Both the position numbers and the translations under genes were made by a program. A stretch of 64,000 nt of DNA, from NCBI GenBank assembly GCA_012931725.1, contig WHSA01001115.1, positions 545,448-609,447 of the forward strand, given 5' to 3'. The notes under the pieces were generated by a model. It did not search any database and was not told the origin of the DNA. It saw only the letters and a program-made list of their open reading frames with translations. Below, piece by piece: positions 34,532 through 47,209 of the stretch. Origin of the DNA: Litsea cubeba (Eukaryota; Streptophyta; Magnoliopsida; Laurales; Lauraceae). Positions within the stretch are counted from its first letter, which is position 1; each line of letters opens with the position of its first letter.

Positions 34532-36659
34532 TGTTAAATTAGTATGTTCAGTGGGAGGAAGAAGAACAAAACAAACACAACCAAAAGGACGAAGATGATC
34601 ATAAAGAGGATTCTTTTGAAAAAGTCTAAAACACGGTGTCTGGTTGTCTAACCGAGAAGAAGGTAGACGATTTATAACATGCACAGCGGTTGAGAGGGCT
34701 TCGGGCCAAAACCTAGTGGGAACCGAAGATGCTAACAAAAGTGAACGAGCAATATCCAAGAGATGTCGGTTTTTTCCGTTCAGAGACACCATTTTGTTGG
34801 GGAGTGTAAGGATAAGATCGCTGAGAGATAATACCTTTGGATTGCAAAAATGTTTCGAATTCATTAGAAATGTACTCCCCCCCTGAATCAGACCTAAGAA
34901 TCTTAATAGAAGTAGAAAATTGATTTTCAACATAAGATAAGAAAACCTTAAAACTGAGAAAACATCAGACTTAGCATGCAAAAAATAAATCCAAGTAAAC
35001 CGACTATAATCATCAATGAATGTCACAAAATATTTATAGTGAGAATCAGAAATAGCAGGTGCAATACCCTAGACATCACTATGAATAATATCAAAACATT
35101 TCATTGCTAAAGAATTATGAAGAGGAAAAGGAAGGGTTTTCCCTTTCCCCATCTTACAGCTAGCACAATTAAAAGAAAGATCCTTAAAAGAAACTTTATT
35201 TTCATTAATAAAACCAGAATTTAATAAAAACATCAAAGTTTTGGAATTAGGATGTCCTAAACGATTATGCCACAATTGGCATTTATTATGACTAAAATGG
35301 GAAAACAAAGCAGACTCTGAAGGAAGCTTTTCTTGTAACGAAATCTGGATAGGAAACAGTCGTTCCTGCTTAGGGCCCTTCGCTAGCTCCTTCCCCGATA
35401 CTTGATCCTGCACAACACAACCAGAGGTAGAAAAAAGGACGGAGCAATTACTATCAACAAGTTGACCAACTGATAACAAATTTGTTGTTAAGCGAGGGGA
35501 AAGAAAAACATTATGTAAGGGTAAGGAGTGAGGAACCTGGCCAACAGCAGAAATGGGAACACTGCCACCATCAGCAGTATTGATGCAGAGGTCTCCATCA
35601 TACTCTCGAATATGAGTCATATTGGCAGGAGAGTGTCATGTGATTGGAGGCCCCTGAATCAATATACCAGGTGGATACTGAAGATTTTGATTTACCTGAT
35701 AAGCCAAGTGCAGAGAAAGCATTTATGATCATTTGCTGGACCATTTCAGGAGTGAGGGTAGAAGAAAAAGTGGCAGCAGGTGGTGCATGCATGACTGATG
35801 AAGAAGCTTCAGAAAGATGTGCAGAGTAGGCTCGCTGTTGCTGTGCCCTATTCTGAGGTCTAGTTCGGCATTCCGGAAGGACATGACTTTTGGTTTTGCA
35901 GTAGGAACAAAACTTCTGGTCGCACTGAGTGGAAACATGACCGAGTTTGTGGCAGCAAAAACATTTTACCTTGCTCATGTCCCGGGCTTGAGGCTTACCT
36001 CGAGCTATATAAGCAACATCAATAGGAGCAGCCTGAGGAGCAATATTTGTAAGCGCTGTCTGAGTCACCAAGCGCTGTTCCTCTCTAAGGAGTTCGCCCA
36101 AACATGATTCGAGTGAAGGGGATGGAACCCTGCTCAGTAGGTTGGAGCGAACATTTTCAAATTGGGGCCGTAACTTCATCAGAAACTGATCCCGCTGACT
36201 GGTTTGGTGTATCTCTTAGATAGAGGATACAGAGGAAGCTGGAATGTCAGCATAAATAATCTCTGCGTAATCAAGCCACAGACTTGTAAATTGAGAGTAG
36301 TAATCCTGGATCGACAAGGTTCCTTGAACAAACTGAGAGATTTCATGTTCTAAACGAGACCTTCGAGCAGAATTTTCTTGCAAATAAATCTTCTTTAAAT
36401 AGAGCCACATTTCTTTAGCAGTCTTGTATGGTCGAAGATTCAGAATAAATTGGGCCTCAACAGATCCTAAAATCCAGGTCATGATCTGCCAATCTTTAAC
36501 TTCCCATTGAGCTAGAAGCTTATCATCAGTAGGTTTGGGATCTGAATCATCAATATGTCCCCAGACTTCTTTACCCCTAAGGTAAATTTGAAATTGAAAA
36601 GCCCAAGTGGTATAGTTTTTACCATTAAACTTGATCAATTTTATATCGCCTTTCTCCAT
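34525..36659 (-). pseudogene. Copia B gag, protease and integrase, broken
   Basis: From right to left: gag from ATG at 36,659 (MEKGDIKLIKFNGKNYTTW), two zinc knuckles (CFCCHKLGHVSTQC and CSYCKTKSHVLPEC), protease WYIDSGASNHMT (about 35,640), the pre-integrase region (LWHNRLGHPNSKTL) and the integrase core (MTFIDDYSRFTW, about 35,026). Damage: an in-frame stop in gag (36,216-36,218), a frameshift near 35,620, a stop near 35,069 and two frameshifts between 34,940 and 34,740. The coding sequence ends abruptly where it meets the primer site of the plus-oriented LTR. No reverse transcriptase follows. The protein is closer to those of A and D than to C. Confidence 0.88.
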
Positions 36660-37221
36660 AATTATTAGTGCAAAGAGTGATCCAACTACTAGAAGAAAAA
36701 CAACCAGAGAGTGCAAAATAGGAACCAAAAAATAGCAAAGCACTGTAGCACCAAGCAATCTCAGAAACAAATGTTACGTATATGAACTACTAACTCAGTA
36801 GGAAAAAAAACACAGAAAAACAGCCCCAGACGGCCTTGAGATCCTGTGCAGGAAGGGTTCGTGGGCCCCACAACGTGATCCAATCACAGATCAGAGGACA
36901 ATATCCTGGAGTAAATCAAAAATTGCTTCCTCTGGTCCAAGTTTGATTGGATTTGGAGAAATATCCACAAAATTGGACGGCTGAGATGAAAACTGTGGGA
37001 GGAAAAATCGTCAAAAGTGCTAGAGGAAGAAAGGAGTGAACAACACCTGATCCGGTGAAGAAAAAATCTTCAAAAATCCTTTGAAGACCAGTCGATCAAG
37101 GCAGTAGCCTTCTTTGATGCTGCTGTGTTGATCGGAAGTAGGCTCAAGATGAGCTGCTCCAAGATACTGACGAAATTGCTTCAAGACTCAGAACTAGAAG
37201 ACTCTGATGAATCAAGGATTC
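36660..37221 (-). other. Copia B leader, upstream of gag
   Basis: Non-coding sequence between the third LTR piece and gag. The expected primer site and the last 16 bp of that LTR are missing; GATGAATCAAGGATTC replaces them. Confidence 0.6.
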
Positions 37222-37302
37222 ATGTAGTAGAGAATGAATATTGAGAAAATGTTCTCCAAAATGCATTGCCGTAACCTTTGATTTACTCTTCTTTATATAG
37301 AT
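37222..37302 (-). repeat. Copia B internal LTR, U5-side piece
   Basis: It matches LTR positions through TTTATATAGAT. The next LTR base is found at 46,460, after the Copia C insertion. Confidence 0.9.
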
Positions 37303-37713
37303 TAAAATGACCACTGTTCGTACTCTCCTCTGTGTCGCTGCAGCACGCAACTGGCCTCTATGGCAAATGGATGTCAAAAATGCTTTTCTTCATGGCGACT
37401 TGAAAGAGACTGTCTACTTAAAACCTCCTCCGGGATATGCTTGTCCTCCACAGCATGTTTGCAAGTTGCGAAAATCTCTTTATGGACTTAAGCAGGCTCC
37501 CAGGGCTTGGTTTGATAAATTCCGGGCAGCAATTCTTCAAGCTGGGTTTCGTCAGAGTCATTCTGATAGTTCACTATTTCTTAGATGGACACCGAAGGGT
37601 TATACATTCCTTTTAGTCTATGTTGATGATATGATTATCAGTGGCAATGATATTTCAGGCATTACGGATCTCAAGCACCATCTCACTCGCCACTTCAGAA
37701 TGAAGGATCTCTA
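37303..37713 (+). pseudogene. Inverted reverse transcriptase piece of Copia C1
   Basis: A plus-strand frame MTTVRTLLCVAAARNWPLWQ to the YVDD region (YVDDMIISGND) and HFRMKDL, then a junction stop. It corresponds to minus-strand 42,470-42,060 of C2. It lacks the extra A that breaks C2, so the KPPPGYACPP stretch is intact here. Confidence 0.92.
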
Positions 37714-39795
37714 GTCTGTGCAGCATCACACCAAAATTTGGGAGGAACTAAGGATTCAAGAAGGAGAGTACGAACAGTTTCAAGAATATGCCTGTTCTTC
37801 CTCTCCGCAACACCATTTTGTTGTGGAGTATGTGGGCAGGATTTTTGGTGAATAATGCCTTTATCAGAAAGGAAGGCAGAAAAATCATGGGACATGTATT
37901 CTCCGCCGGAGTCAGACCTAAGGATTTTTATATTTTTCTGAAATTGTGTATGAACCATATTGTAAAACTTTTGGAAAAGAGAAAAGACTTCAGATTTGAA
38001 GCGCATGAAATAAATCCAAGTGAATCGAGAATGATCATCAATAAAGGTGACATAATACTTAAACCCTGTCCTACTCAATGTGGGCGCAATTCCCCAAACG
38101 TCAGTGTGAATGATATCAAAAGAAGATAACGCACGAGAACGATGAATGGGAAAAGGTAAAATATGACTCTTACTCAAACAACACGTTGAACACTTTAATT
38201 GAAGTAAAGAAGACATCATTTTATTATCAATAGTGGGTTCTAAACAACCAATCTTAAACAAAGAAAGTAAGTAAGCATTGTTCACATGACCAAGCCTACT
38301 ATGCCAGATAGTCCACAATTTATTTAAATTCGGAGAAGAGGAAGAAAATAAGGAATGATTTCCAATGTCCAGCAGAAACAGTCGACCATGTTTACTCCCC
38401 GTCACGATCACCTTCCCAGTTTGCCGCTCCTGTATGACACAACCAGTGGAAGAAAAGTTAATATGGTACCCATCATCAATAAGTTGTCCGACAGAAAGTA
38501 AATTGGCTGATAATTTTGGAACAAAATAGACATTGGAAAGATGGAGGGACTGGCCAGAGACACTAGATAAAGTAATGGTACCAATTCCAGAAATGAATAA
38601 TTGGTCTCCATTAGCAGTAGTTATTTTGTCTTTGCCAAGGTAAGGGTAAGAGGCTGTAAAGCTATGTTCCACAGAAGTCATGTGGTTTGATGCTCCTGAA
38701 TCTAGAAACCAGGTAGATGGTGTAATGGAGGAAGACCTAGAGAGTGAAGAATGAAAAGCAGGAAATGCTAGAGGAGACTGAGTTTGATACCGACCACCGT
38801 TAAAACCCATGGATGCATATGCGGAAGTCACCGTGTTCTGAATCAGTTCTTGAATCTGGGCTGGAGTCATGGAGACAGCCCCGGAAGAAGCGCTTCCTGT
38901 GTCAGGTAGAGAAGCTTGAACTTGGAATGCAGCCGGTCGGGGCCCGGTTGACGGATTTTGCTTCTGATGGGGTCCATTCTTTCGCTGTAAGCTGCGACAA
39001 TCATCAATAAGATGACAAGAGCGTTTGCAATATCTGCACACCAATTTCTTTCGACAGTTCTTGGCCAGATGACCGAAGCTTTTGCACTCATAGCATTGAG
39101 TAGGCTTTTGATTGGGGGCTGCCAGAAGAGCAGACTCAACTTGAAGAGGAGCTAGGAAGGCCTTTGGCTCTTCAAGAATGGCATGCTGAGAGTTGATGCG
39201 AAGTTCTTCTCGAAGGACTTCTTGAAAGCATGTGTCCAGGTTCGCGGTGACTTCTCTATTCATGAGAGCCGACCGAACAGATTCGAATTCGGATCTGAGA
39301 TTCATAAGAAACTGGCTGATGTGGGTTTCCTCTTGTAATTTAAGAGCCTCAGACAGAAACCCAGCAGACACTGACTGAATTATCATAGCATCCCTCTCAG
39401 TCCATAAGGTGAGAAATCCATTGTAGTACTCCTGTACAGATTTATCGCCTTGACTGAATTTCGCAATTTCACTATCTAGTTGAAATTTGCGAGCTTTATT
39501 TGTTTGATGATAAACTTTCTTGAGATGACCCCACATGTCAGATGCAGTAGTATATGCTTGAAGAGCAATGGCAAGAGAAGGGTCAATGGAGTTAAGAATC
39601 CAAGTGATGACCTTAGCATTTTCTTTAGACCAGGTGGCTACTGCTTTTGTGTCAGTAGTTGTAGTAGGTTTAGTTATCGAACCATCAAGATAACCAAACA
39701 ACCCTTGGCCTTCTACAAAATTCTTCAGATGAAAAGACCAGGCCATATAATTATTTCCATTAAACTTAACTGGAATAACATCATATTTTTTCCAT
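37714..39795 (-). pseudogene. Copia C1 gag, protease and integrase
   Basis: In sense, the ATG at 39,795 is followed by only MEKI and a stop, because one extra T sits in the run just after it relative to C2. Beyond this the frame is open from MAWSFHLKNF (39,746): gag, knuckles CYECKSFGHLAKNC and CRYCKRSCHLIDDC, protease WFLDSGASNHMT, HSRLGHVNNAYL, and the integrase with FIDDHSRFTW, RSDSGGEY and NGVAERKN. It ends at CDAAQT, where the inverted reverse transcriptase piece joins. Confidence 0.9.
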
Positions 39796-40562
39796 TATTG
39801 TCAAAATCCGCAAAAAAAATAGAGCGAGACCACACAAATCAGTAAGCCAGAGAGGTGCAGACAAGGACCAAGCAGTGCAGCAGTAGTGTAGGAACCAAAT
39901 TCCAGTAGTAGAAAACAGTAGAGACTCAAACAGTCTAGTAATAAAGAATTTCTCAATCACAATTGATAAAAGGATGTAATCTGAGATGATTTTACTAACC
40001 ACGCATGAAGGATGTAGTTTGTATGGCTGAGATATGCATTCAGAAGACAAAAATCCAACACAGTGCCAAAAAAAAAAAATGCCAGACGAACAGGTTTTCC
40101 TGGGCAGAAGCTGTATGTGGGCCCCACAAAGTTGTCCAATCACAGATCAGGATTGATCAGCTTGGAAGAGATCAATTGTATGACCTCTAATCCAAGTTTG
40201 ATAAGATTTGGATACAGATCCACAAATCTGTACCGTTGTGATGAAAACTATTTGAGAAAATGGACCCAAACTCGTCAGATGAAGAAATGGTAGAACAGTA
40301 CCTCAACTGTTGATGGAAAAATCCAAAAAAATCTTCAAAATACCCCTGAAGACTAGTCGATCACTATGAGAGTGGTTGCTGTTATCCAGAAATTGATCAG
40401 AGGTGGGCCACGTTTGATCAGTTGAACTCCAGGCACGTATCAGCAGACACAATGCACGAGATGAAGATACACCATTAGAAGGGCATTCGAACCATTAGAA
40501 GGGCATTCGAAGATGGTTGGGAAGTCTCTTAGGCTAATAACAGACCAGCTTTCATAAGCCTG

Positions 40563-40574
40563 GCTCTGATACCA
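40563..40574 (-). other. Primer binding site of Copia C1
   Basis: GCTCTGATACCA, complement of TGGTATCAGAGC, next to the C1 LTR. Confidence 0.9.
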
Positions 40575-40881
40575 TATAATTATAGAAAGAGGAAGAGACA
40601 AAGGTTGAAGATGAACCGATACCTCAATAGGGGATCGTATGTATATTTATAATATCATTACACCCTAATCAAGGGCAATCAGAATAATAAACAATCAATC
40701 TCCTAATCTATACAAGGAATTAACAATTAATCTCCTAATCTATACAAGGAAATAAATCAGCATCAAATCAGAACATTATCCAAGAGGATCTGATATACAG
40801 TTGTGTACAAGCCCTTGGGCTGGGCCTAGTGGGCCTGAGCCGGGCTGGGCCTAGTGGGCCTGAGCCACATTATCTTCTACA
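40575..40881 (-). repeat. Copia C1 5' LTR
   Basis: 307 bp; in sense it begins TGTAGAAGATAATG and ends CTATAATTATA. It contains a 25-bp duplicated GGGCTGGGCCTAGTGGGCC block. Confidence 0.92.
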
Positions 40882-40882
40882 A

Positions 40883-41190
40883 TATAATTATAGAAAGAGG
40901 AAGAGACAAAGGTTGAAGATGAACCGATACCTCAATAGGGGATCGTATGTATATTTATAATATCATTACACCCTAATCAAGGGCAATCAGAATAATAAAC
41001 AATCAATCTCCTAATCTATACAAGGAATTAACAATTAATCTCCTAATGTATACAAGGAAATAAATCAGCATCAAATCAGAACATTATCCAAGATGGATCT
41101 GATATACAGTTGTGTACAAGCCCTTGGGCTGGGCCTAGTGGGCCTGAGCCGGGCTGGGCCTAGTGGGCCTGAGCCACATTATCTTCTACA
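40883..41190 (-). repeat. Copia C2 3' LTR
   Basis: 308 bp, one inserted base and two substitutions relative to the C2 5' LTR. One base (40,882) separates it from the C1 LTR. Confidence 0.92.
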
Positions 41191-44100
41191 CTCCCCCTCA
41201 AATTGATGTGGTAATGCAGAAAACAACAATTTGCGAGTGAGTTCATGATGGCGTGGCTTGGGAAGTGCTTTGGTGAAAATATCCGCCAACTGGTCATGAG
41301 TAGAGACATGAGGCAATGTTATCTTCTCAGTGACCACATGCTGACGGATGAAGTGACAATCAAGCTCAATATGCTTCGTTCGTTCATGAAAAACTGGATT
41401 ATTAGCAATTCTGGTAGCACTGGTATTGTCCCCATGAAGAGGTGTAGAATGATCAACAATGATACCGAATTCACAGAGAAGACGGCGGAGCCAGATGATT
41501 TCAGCACTTGCGGACGACATTGCTCGATATTCAGCCTCTGCAGAAGACTTGGACACAGTTGTTTGCTTCTTGCACTTCCATGAAATCAGAGAGTCACCAA
41601 GAAACATACACCAGCCAGTGGTAGATCGCCGAGAATCAGGGCAACCAGCCCAGTCGGCATCGGCATACGCTGATAAGCGCAGAGAAGTATCAGAAGGATA
41701 GAAGAGACCATGAGTAAGAGTGCCTCTAACATAGCGAAGTATACGCAAAGCAGCAGCAAGGTGGGGTTTGTGAGGATTGCTCATAAATTGGCTAACCGTA
41801 TGGACTGCATGAGAAATATCAGGTCGAGTCATAGTTAAGTAGAGCAAACTACCAACTATTCGCCGAAAAATAGAGGGATCATCCAGGGGAGGGCCATCCT
41901 CTGCACTGAGTTTGTTGTTTAATTCCATCGGCGTATCAAAGGTGTGAGCATCATCAAGTCTTGCTGAGGTGATTAAGTCGGTAGCATATTTCCGCTGATG
42001 GACCCGAATACCTGATTTGGTACGTGAAAACTCAAGCCCCAAAAAGTATGTGAGAGGACCGAGATCCTTCATTCTGAAGTGGCGAGTGAGATGGTGCTTG
42101 AGATCCGTAATGCCTGAAATATCATTGCCACTGATAATCATATCATCAACATAGACTAAAAGGAATGTATAACCCTTCGGTGTCCATCTAAGAAATAGTG
42201 AACTATCAGAATGACTCTGACGAAACCCAGCTTGAAGAATTGCTGCCCGGAATTTATCAAACCAAGCCCTGGGAGCCTGCTTAAGTCCATAAAGAGATTT
42301 TCGCAACTTGCAAACATGCTGTGGAGGACAAGCATATCCCGGAGGAGGTTTTTAAGTAGACAGTCTCTTTCAAGTCGCCATGAAGAAAAGCATTTTTGAC
42401 ATCCATTTGCCATAGAGGCCAGTTGCGTGCTGCAGCGACACAGAGGAGAGTACGAACAGTGGTCATTTTAGCTACTGGAGCAAATGTTTCCTCATAGTCA
42501 ATGCCATACTCCTGCTTGTAACCTTGCGCAACCAATCGGGCTTTATAGCGATCAAGACTCCATCAGAGTTAACCTTTACAGAATAGATCCATTTACTGCC
42601 AATCACAGAGGCGCGTTCAGGAGTCGGTACCAAATCCCATGTGTTGTTTGCTTCTAGAGCAAGCAACTCCTCAGTCATAGCATCCTGCCAGTATGCAATC
42701 TTCGAAGCCTGTGAATAAGAGGTGGGAATAGGAGCACTATCCAAAGAAGTGAAAAGGGCAGGAAAGCCATATCTGTCAGGAGCAACAGAAGGACGACTAG
42801 AGCGTCGCAAGGGTATGACACTATCAGGAGAGGATGTATGAATACCTGAGGGTGCAGGAGGCAGCATAGGGAGAGGATCAGGACTAGGAGCCCCCACTGA
42901 AGGAACCGTGTTACGCCGGACATAGACCTTGGTAATAGGTGGTGGGTGAGAAGTAGTCGCAGGGAATTGTGGCAGATACGATACAGCAACAGGATGAGTA
43001 TCCAAACACAAAGAAAAGAAAGGAATGTGTTCCAAGAAGATCACATTACGAGATATTCGCATGCGTTTCTCGGATTGGTCATAACACAGAAATCCCTTGT
43101 GTTCACTACTGTAACCTAGGAAGACACATTTGGCAGCTTGAGGTGACAACTTAGTGCGCTCTGTAGACGGAAGATGGACAAAGCATAAACAACCAAAAAC
43201 ACGCAAGTGAGAATATGAAGGGGTATGACCAAATAGAGCTTCATATGGAGTAGTCTTTCCTAGAACGGAGCTAGGATGACGATTGATAAGATACACAGCA
43301 GTCTGTGCAGCATCACACCAAAATTTGGGAGGAACTAAGGATTCAAGAAGGAGAGTACGAACAGTTTCAAGAATATGCCTGTTCTTCCTCTCCGCAACAC
43401 CATTTTGTTGTGGAGTATGTGGGCAGGATTTTTGGTGAATAATGCCTTTATCAGAAAGGAAGGCAGAAAAATCATGGGACATGTATTCTCCGCCGGAGTC
43501 AGACCTAAGGATTTTTATATTTTTCTGAAATTGTGTATGAACCATATTGTAAAACTTTTGGAAAAGAGAAAAGACTTCAGATTTGAAGCGCATGAAATAA
43601 ATCCAAGTGAATCGAGAATGATCATCAATAAAGGTTACATAATACTTAAACCCTGTCCTACTCAATGTGGGTGCAATTCCCCAAACATCAGTGTGAATGA
43701 TATCAAAAGAAGATAACGCACGAGAACGATGAATGGGAAAAGGTAAAATATGACTCTTACTCAAACAACACGTTGAACACTTTAATTGAAGTAAAGAAGA
43801 CATCATTTTATTATCAATAGTGGGTTCTAAACAACCAATCTTAAACAAAGAAAGTAAGTAAGCATTGTTCACATGACCAAGCCTACTATGCCAGATAGTC
43901 CACAATTTATTTAAATTCGGAGAAGAGGAAGAAAATAAGGAATGATGTCCAATGTCCAGCAGAAACAGTCGACCATGTTTACTCCCCGTCACGATCACCT
44001 TCCCAGTTTGCCGCTCCTGTATGACACAACCAGTGGAAGAAAAGTTAATATGGTACCCATCATCAATAAGTTGTCCGACAGAAAGTAAATTGGCTGATAA

Positions 44101-45381
44101 TTTTGGAACAAAATAGACATTGGAAAGATGGAGGGACTGGCCAGAGACACTAGATAAAGTAATGGTACCAATTCCAGAAATGAATAATTGGTCTCCATTA
44201 GCAGTAGTTATTTTGTCTTTGCCAAGGTAAGGGTAAGAGGCTGTAAAGCTATGTTCCACAGAAGTCATGTGGTTTGATGCTCCTGAATCTAGAAACCAGG
44301 TAGATGGTGTAATGGAGGAAGACCTAGAGAGTGAAGAATGAAAAGCAGGAAATGCTAGAGGAGACTGAGTTTGATACCGACCACCGTTAAAACCCATGGA
44401 TGCATATGCGGAAGTCACCGTGTTCTGAATCAGTTCTTGAATCTGGGCTGGAGTCATGGAGACAGCCCCGGAAGAAGCGCTTCCTGTGTCAGGTAGAGAA
44501 GCTTGAACTTGGAATGCAGCCGGTCGGGGCCCGGTTGACGGATTTTGCTTCTGATGGGGTCCATTCTTTCGCTGTAAGCTGCGACAATCATCAATAAGAT
44601 GACAAGAGCGTTTGCAATATCTGCACACCAATTTCTTTCGACAGTTCTTGGCCAGATGACCGAAGCTTTTGCACTCATAGCATTGAGTAGGCTTTTGATT
44701 GGGGGCTGCCAGAAGAGCAGACTCAACTTGAAGAGGAGCTAGGAAGGCCTTTGGCTCTTCAAGAATGGCATGCTGAGAGTTGATGCGAAGTTCTTCTCGA
44801 AGGACTTCTTGAAAGCATGTGTCCAGGTTCGCGGTGACTTCTCTATTCATGAGAGCCGACCGAACAGATTCGAATTCGGATCTGAGATTCATAAGAAACT
44901 GGCTGATGTGGGTTTCCTCTTGTAATTTAAGAGCCTCAGACAGAAACCCAGCAGACACTGACTGAATTATCATAGCATCCCTCTCAGTCCATAAGGTGAG
45001 AAATCCATTGTAGTACTCCTGTACAGATTTATCGCCTTGACTGAATTTCGCAATTTCACTATCTAGTTGAAATTTGCGAGCTTTATTTGTTTGATGATAA
45101 ACTTTCTTGAGATGACCCCACATGTCAGATGCAGTAGTATATGCTTGAAGAGCAATGGCAAGAGAAGGGTCAATGGAGTTAAGAATCCAAGTGATGACCT
45201 TAGCATTTTCTTTAGACCAGGTGGCTACTGCTTTTGTGTCAGTAGTTGTAGTAGGTTTAGTTATCGAACCATCAAGATAACCAAACAATCCTTGGCCTTC
45301 TACAAAATTCTTCAGATGAAAAGACCAGGCCATATAATTATTTCCATTGAACTTAACTGGAATAACATCATATTTTTCCAT
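41179..45381 (-). pseudogene. Copia C2 gag-pol, nearly intact with two frameshifts
   Basis: In sense: start at 45,381 (MEKYDVIPVKFNGNNYMAW), gag, two zinc knuckles, protease WFLDSGASNHMT (about 44,300), HSRLGHVNNAYL, integrase core (FIDDHSRFTW about 43,630; RSDSGGEY; NGVAERKN about 43,400), reverse transcriptase with YVDD at about 42,150, and RNase H (DADWAGCPDSRRSTTGW, SSAEAEYRAMS). The frame is open to about 42,540, where one base is missing, and shifts again near 42,350, where an A run has one extra base relative to C1. Apart from these, about 1,400 codons are uninterrupted. The frame also runs open about 110 codons upstream of the start, which is probably leader. Confidence 0.92.
41191..41205 (-). 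other. Polypurine tract of Copia C2
   Basis: In sense CAATTTGAGGGGGAG, abutting the 3' LTR. Confidence 0.85.
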
Positions 45382-46140
45382 TATTATCAAAATCCGCAAA
45401 AAAAATAGAGCGAGACCACACAAATCAGTAAGCCAGAGAGGTGCAGACAAGGACCAAGCAGTGCAGCAGTAGTGTAGGAACCAAATTCCAGTAGTAGAAA
45501 ACAGTAGAGACTCAAACAGTCTAGTAATAAAGAATTTCTCAATCACAATTGATAAAAGGATGTAATCTGAGATGATTTTACTAACCACGCATGAAGGATG
45601 TAGTTTGTATGGCTGAGATATGCATTCAGAAGACAAAAATCCAACACAGTGCCAAAAAAAAAAATGCCAGACGAACAGGTTTTCCTGGGCAGAAGCTGTA
45701 GGTGGGCCCCACAAAGTGGTCCAATCACAGATCAGGATTGATCAGCTTGGAAGAGATCAATTGTATGACCTCTAATCCAAGTTTGATAAGATTTGGATAC
45801 AGATCCACAAATCTGTACCGTTGTGATGAAAACTATTTGAGAAAATGGACCCAAACTCGTCAGATGAAGAAATGGTAGAACAGTACCTCAACTGTTGATG
45901 GAAAAATCCAAAAAAATCTTCAAAATACCCCTGAAGAATAGTCGATCACTATGAGAGTGGTTGCTGTTATCCAGAAATTGATCAGAGGTGGGCCACGTTT
46001 GATCAGTTGAACTCCAGGCACGTATCAGCAGACACAATGCACGAGATGAAGATACACCATAGAGGATCGACCATAGAAGGGCATTCGAAGATGGTTGGGA
46101 AGTCTCTTAGGCTAATAACAGACCAGCTTTCATAAGCCTG

Positions 46141-46152
46141 GCTCTGATACCA
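46141..46152 (-). other. Primer binding site of Copia C2
   Basis: GCTCTGATACCA on the plus strand, adjoining the 5' LTR. Confidence 0.9.
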
Positions 46153-46459
46153 TATAATTATAGAAAGAGGAAGAGACAAAGGTTGAAGATGAACCGATAC
46201 CTCAATAGGGGATCGTATGTATATTTATAATATCATTACACCCTAATCAAGGGCAATCAGAATAATAAACAATCAATCTCCTAATCTATACAAGGAATTA
46301 ACAATTAATCTCTTAATCTATACAAGGAAATAAATCAGCATCAAATCAGAACATTATCCAAGAGGATCTGATATACAGTTGTGTACAAGCCCTTGGGCTG
46401 GGCCTAGTGGGCCTGAGCCGGGCTGGGCCTAGTGGGCCTGAGCCACATTATCTTCTACA
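46153..46459 (-). repeat. Copia C2 5' LTR
   Basis: 307 bp; the outer edge TCTACA is followed directly by ATTACAATCC of the Copia B LTR. Confidence 0.93.
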
Positions 46460-46673
46460 ATTACAATCCTAAGATTAGGCTACAAGTTGCTATAAATCAT
46501 GAAATTAAAGATCTAGTTAGATCTCTAAAACAGGAAACTATATCCTAGAATATACAATCTTATCCTAGAATATACAATCTTATCTCTCTGACTAGATCCC
46601 ATAAATACAAGGGATGGGCCTAGTGAGCTGGGCCTATTATCATACAAGTGGGTTGGGCCTTTATACTTTAACA
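46460..46673 (-). repeat. Copia B internal LTR, U3-side piece
   Basis: It continues the LTR piece that stops at 37,302; together they form one LTR lacking 16 bp at its U5 end. In sense it begins TGTTAAAG right after a polypurine tract (complement CCCCCCTCAAATTG, 46,674-46,687). Confidence 0.92.
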
Positions 46674-46690
46674 CCCCCCTCAAATTGATG

Positions 46691-47209
46691 TGTAGAATCA
46701 ACGAGCAACAATTTGCGAACTAGGAATTCATGACGCGGGCGTGGAAGACCCTTGGTGAAGATATCAGCAAGCTGGAACTCAGTGGAAATATGAGAAAGAG
46801 TAATGACTTTACGATCATACTCATCCCGAATGAAGTGACAGTCCACTTCAATATGCTTGGTCCGCTCATGAAACACAAGATTTTCAGTGATCCGAATGGC
46901 ACTTGTGTTGTCAGCATGAAGAGGAGTAGGTTGATGTTGGGAGAATCCGAGCTCGGAGAGCAACCCACGTAGCCATAGGATCTCAGAACATGTGGAAGAC
47001 ATGGCCCGATATTCTGATTCGGTGGAAGATTTGGAGACTTTATCTTGCTTTTTACATTTCCAAGAGATCAATGCTTCCCCCAAGTAAACACACCATCCTG
47101 TGGTAGAGCGGCGCGTGTCCGGACATCCGGCCCAATCTGCGTCAGAATAAGCAGTGAGCGTAAGTGGTGTGCCAACTGAAAAAAAATAATCCACGGGTAG
47201 AGGTACCAA
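46691..47209 (-). pseudogene. Copia B RNase H fragment
   Basis: In sense: DADWAGCPDTRRSTTGW, ISWKCKKQ, SSTESEYRAMS, HADNTSAIRITEN, HFIRDEYDRKV, then the usual LADIFTKGLPRPRHEFL end just before the polypurine tract. Upstream, everything from primer-site leader to the end of the reverse transcriptase was lost; a short AVNLVSQFM-like stretch is still readable at about 47,290. Confidence 0.88.

Larger units (their letters stand above)
37303..46459 (-). mobile_element. Tandem Copia C1-C2 inserted in a Copia B LTR
   Basis: C2 (40,883-46,459) has both LTRs and full-length gag-pol. C1 (37,303-40,881) has gag-integrase, leader, primer site and 5' LTR, but its reverse transcriptase part is inverted and its 3' side is missing. 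The C1 5' LTR and the C2 3' LTR are separated by one base. The two copies are almost identical over gag to integrase. The host LTR continues across the insertion with no base lost or duplicated. Confidence 0.88.

Noticed and set aside
35817..36107. Plus-strand frames of 60-120 codons across Copia B and C
   Set aside because: Antisense shadows of gag and pol coding sequence on the minus strand.
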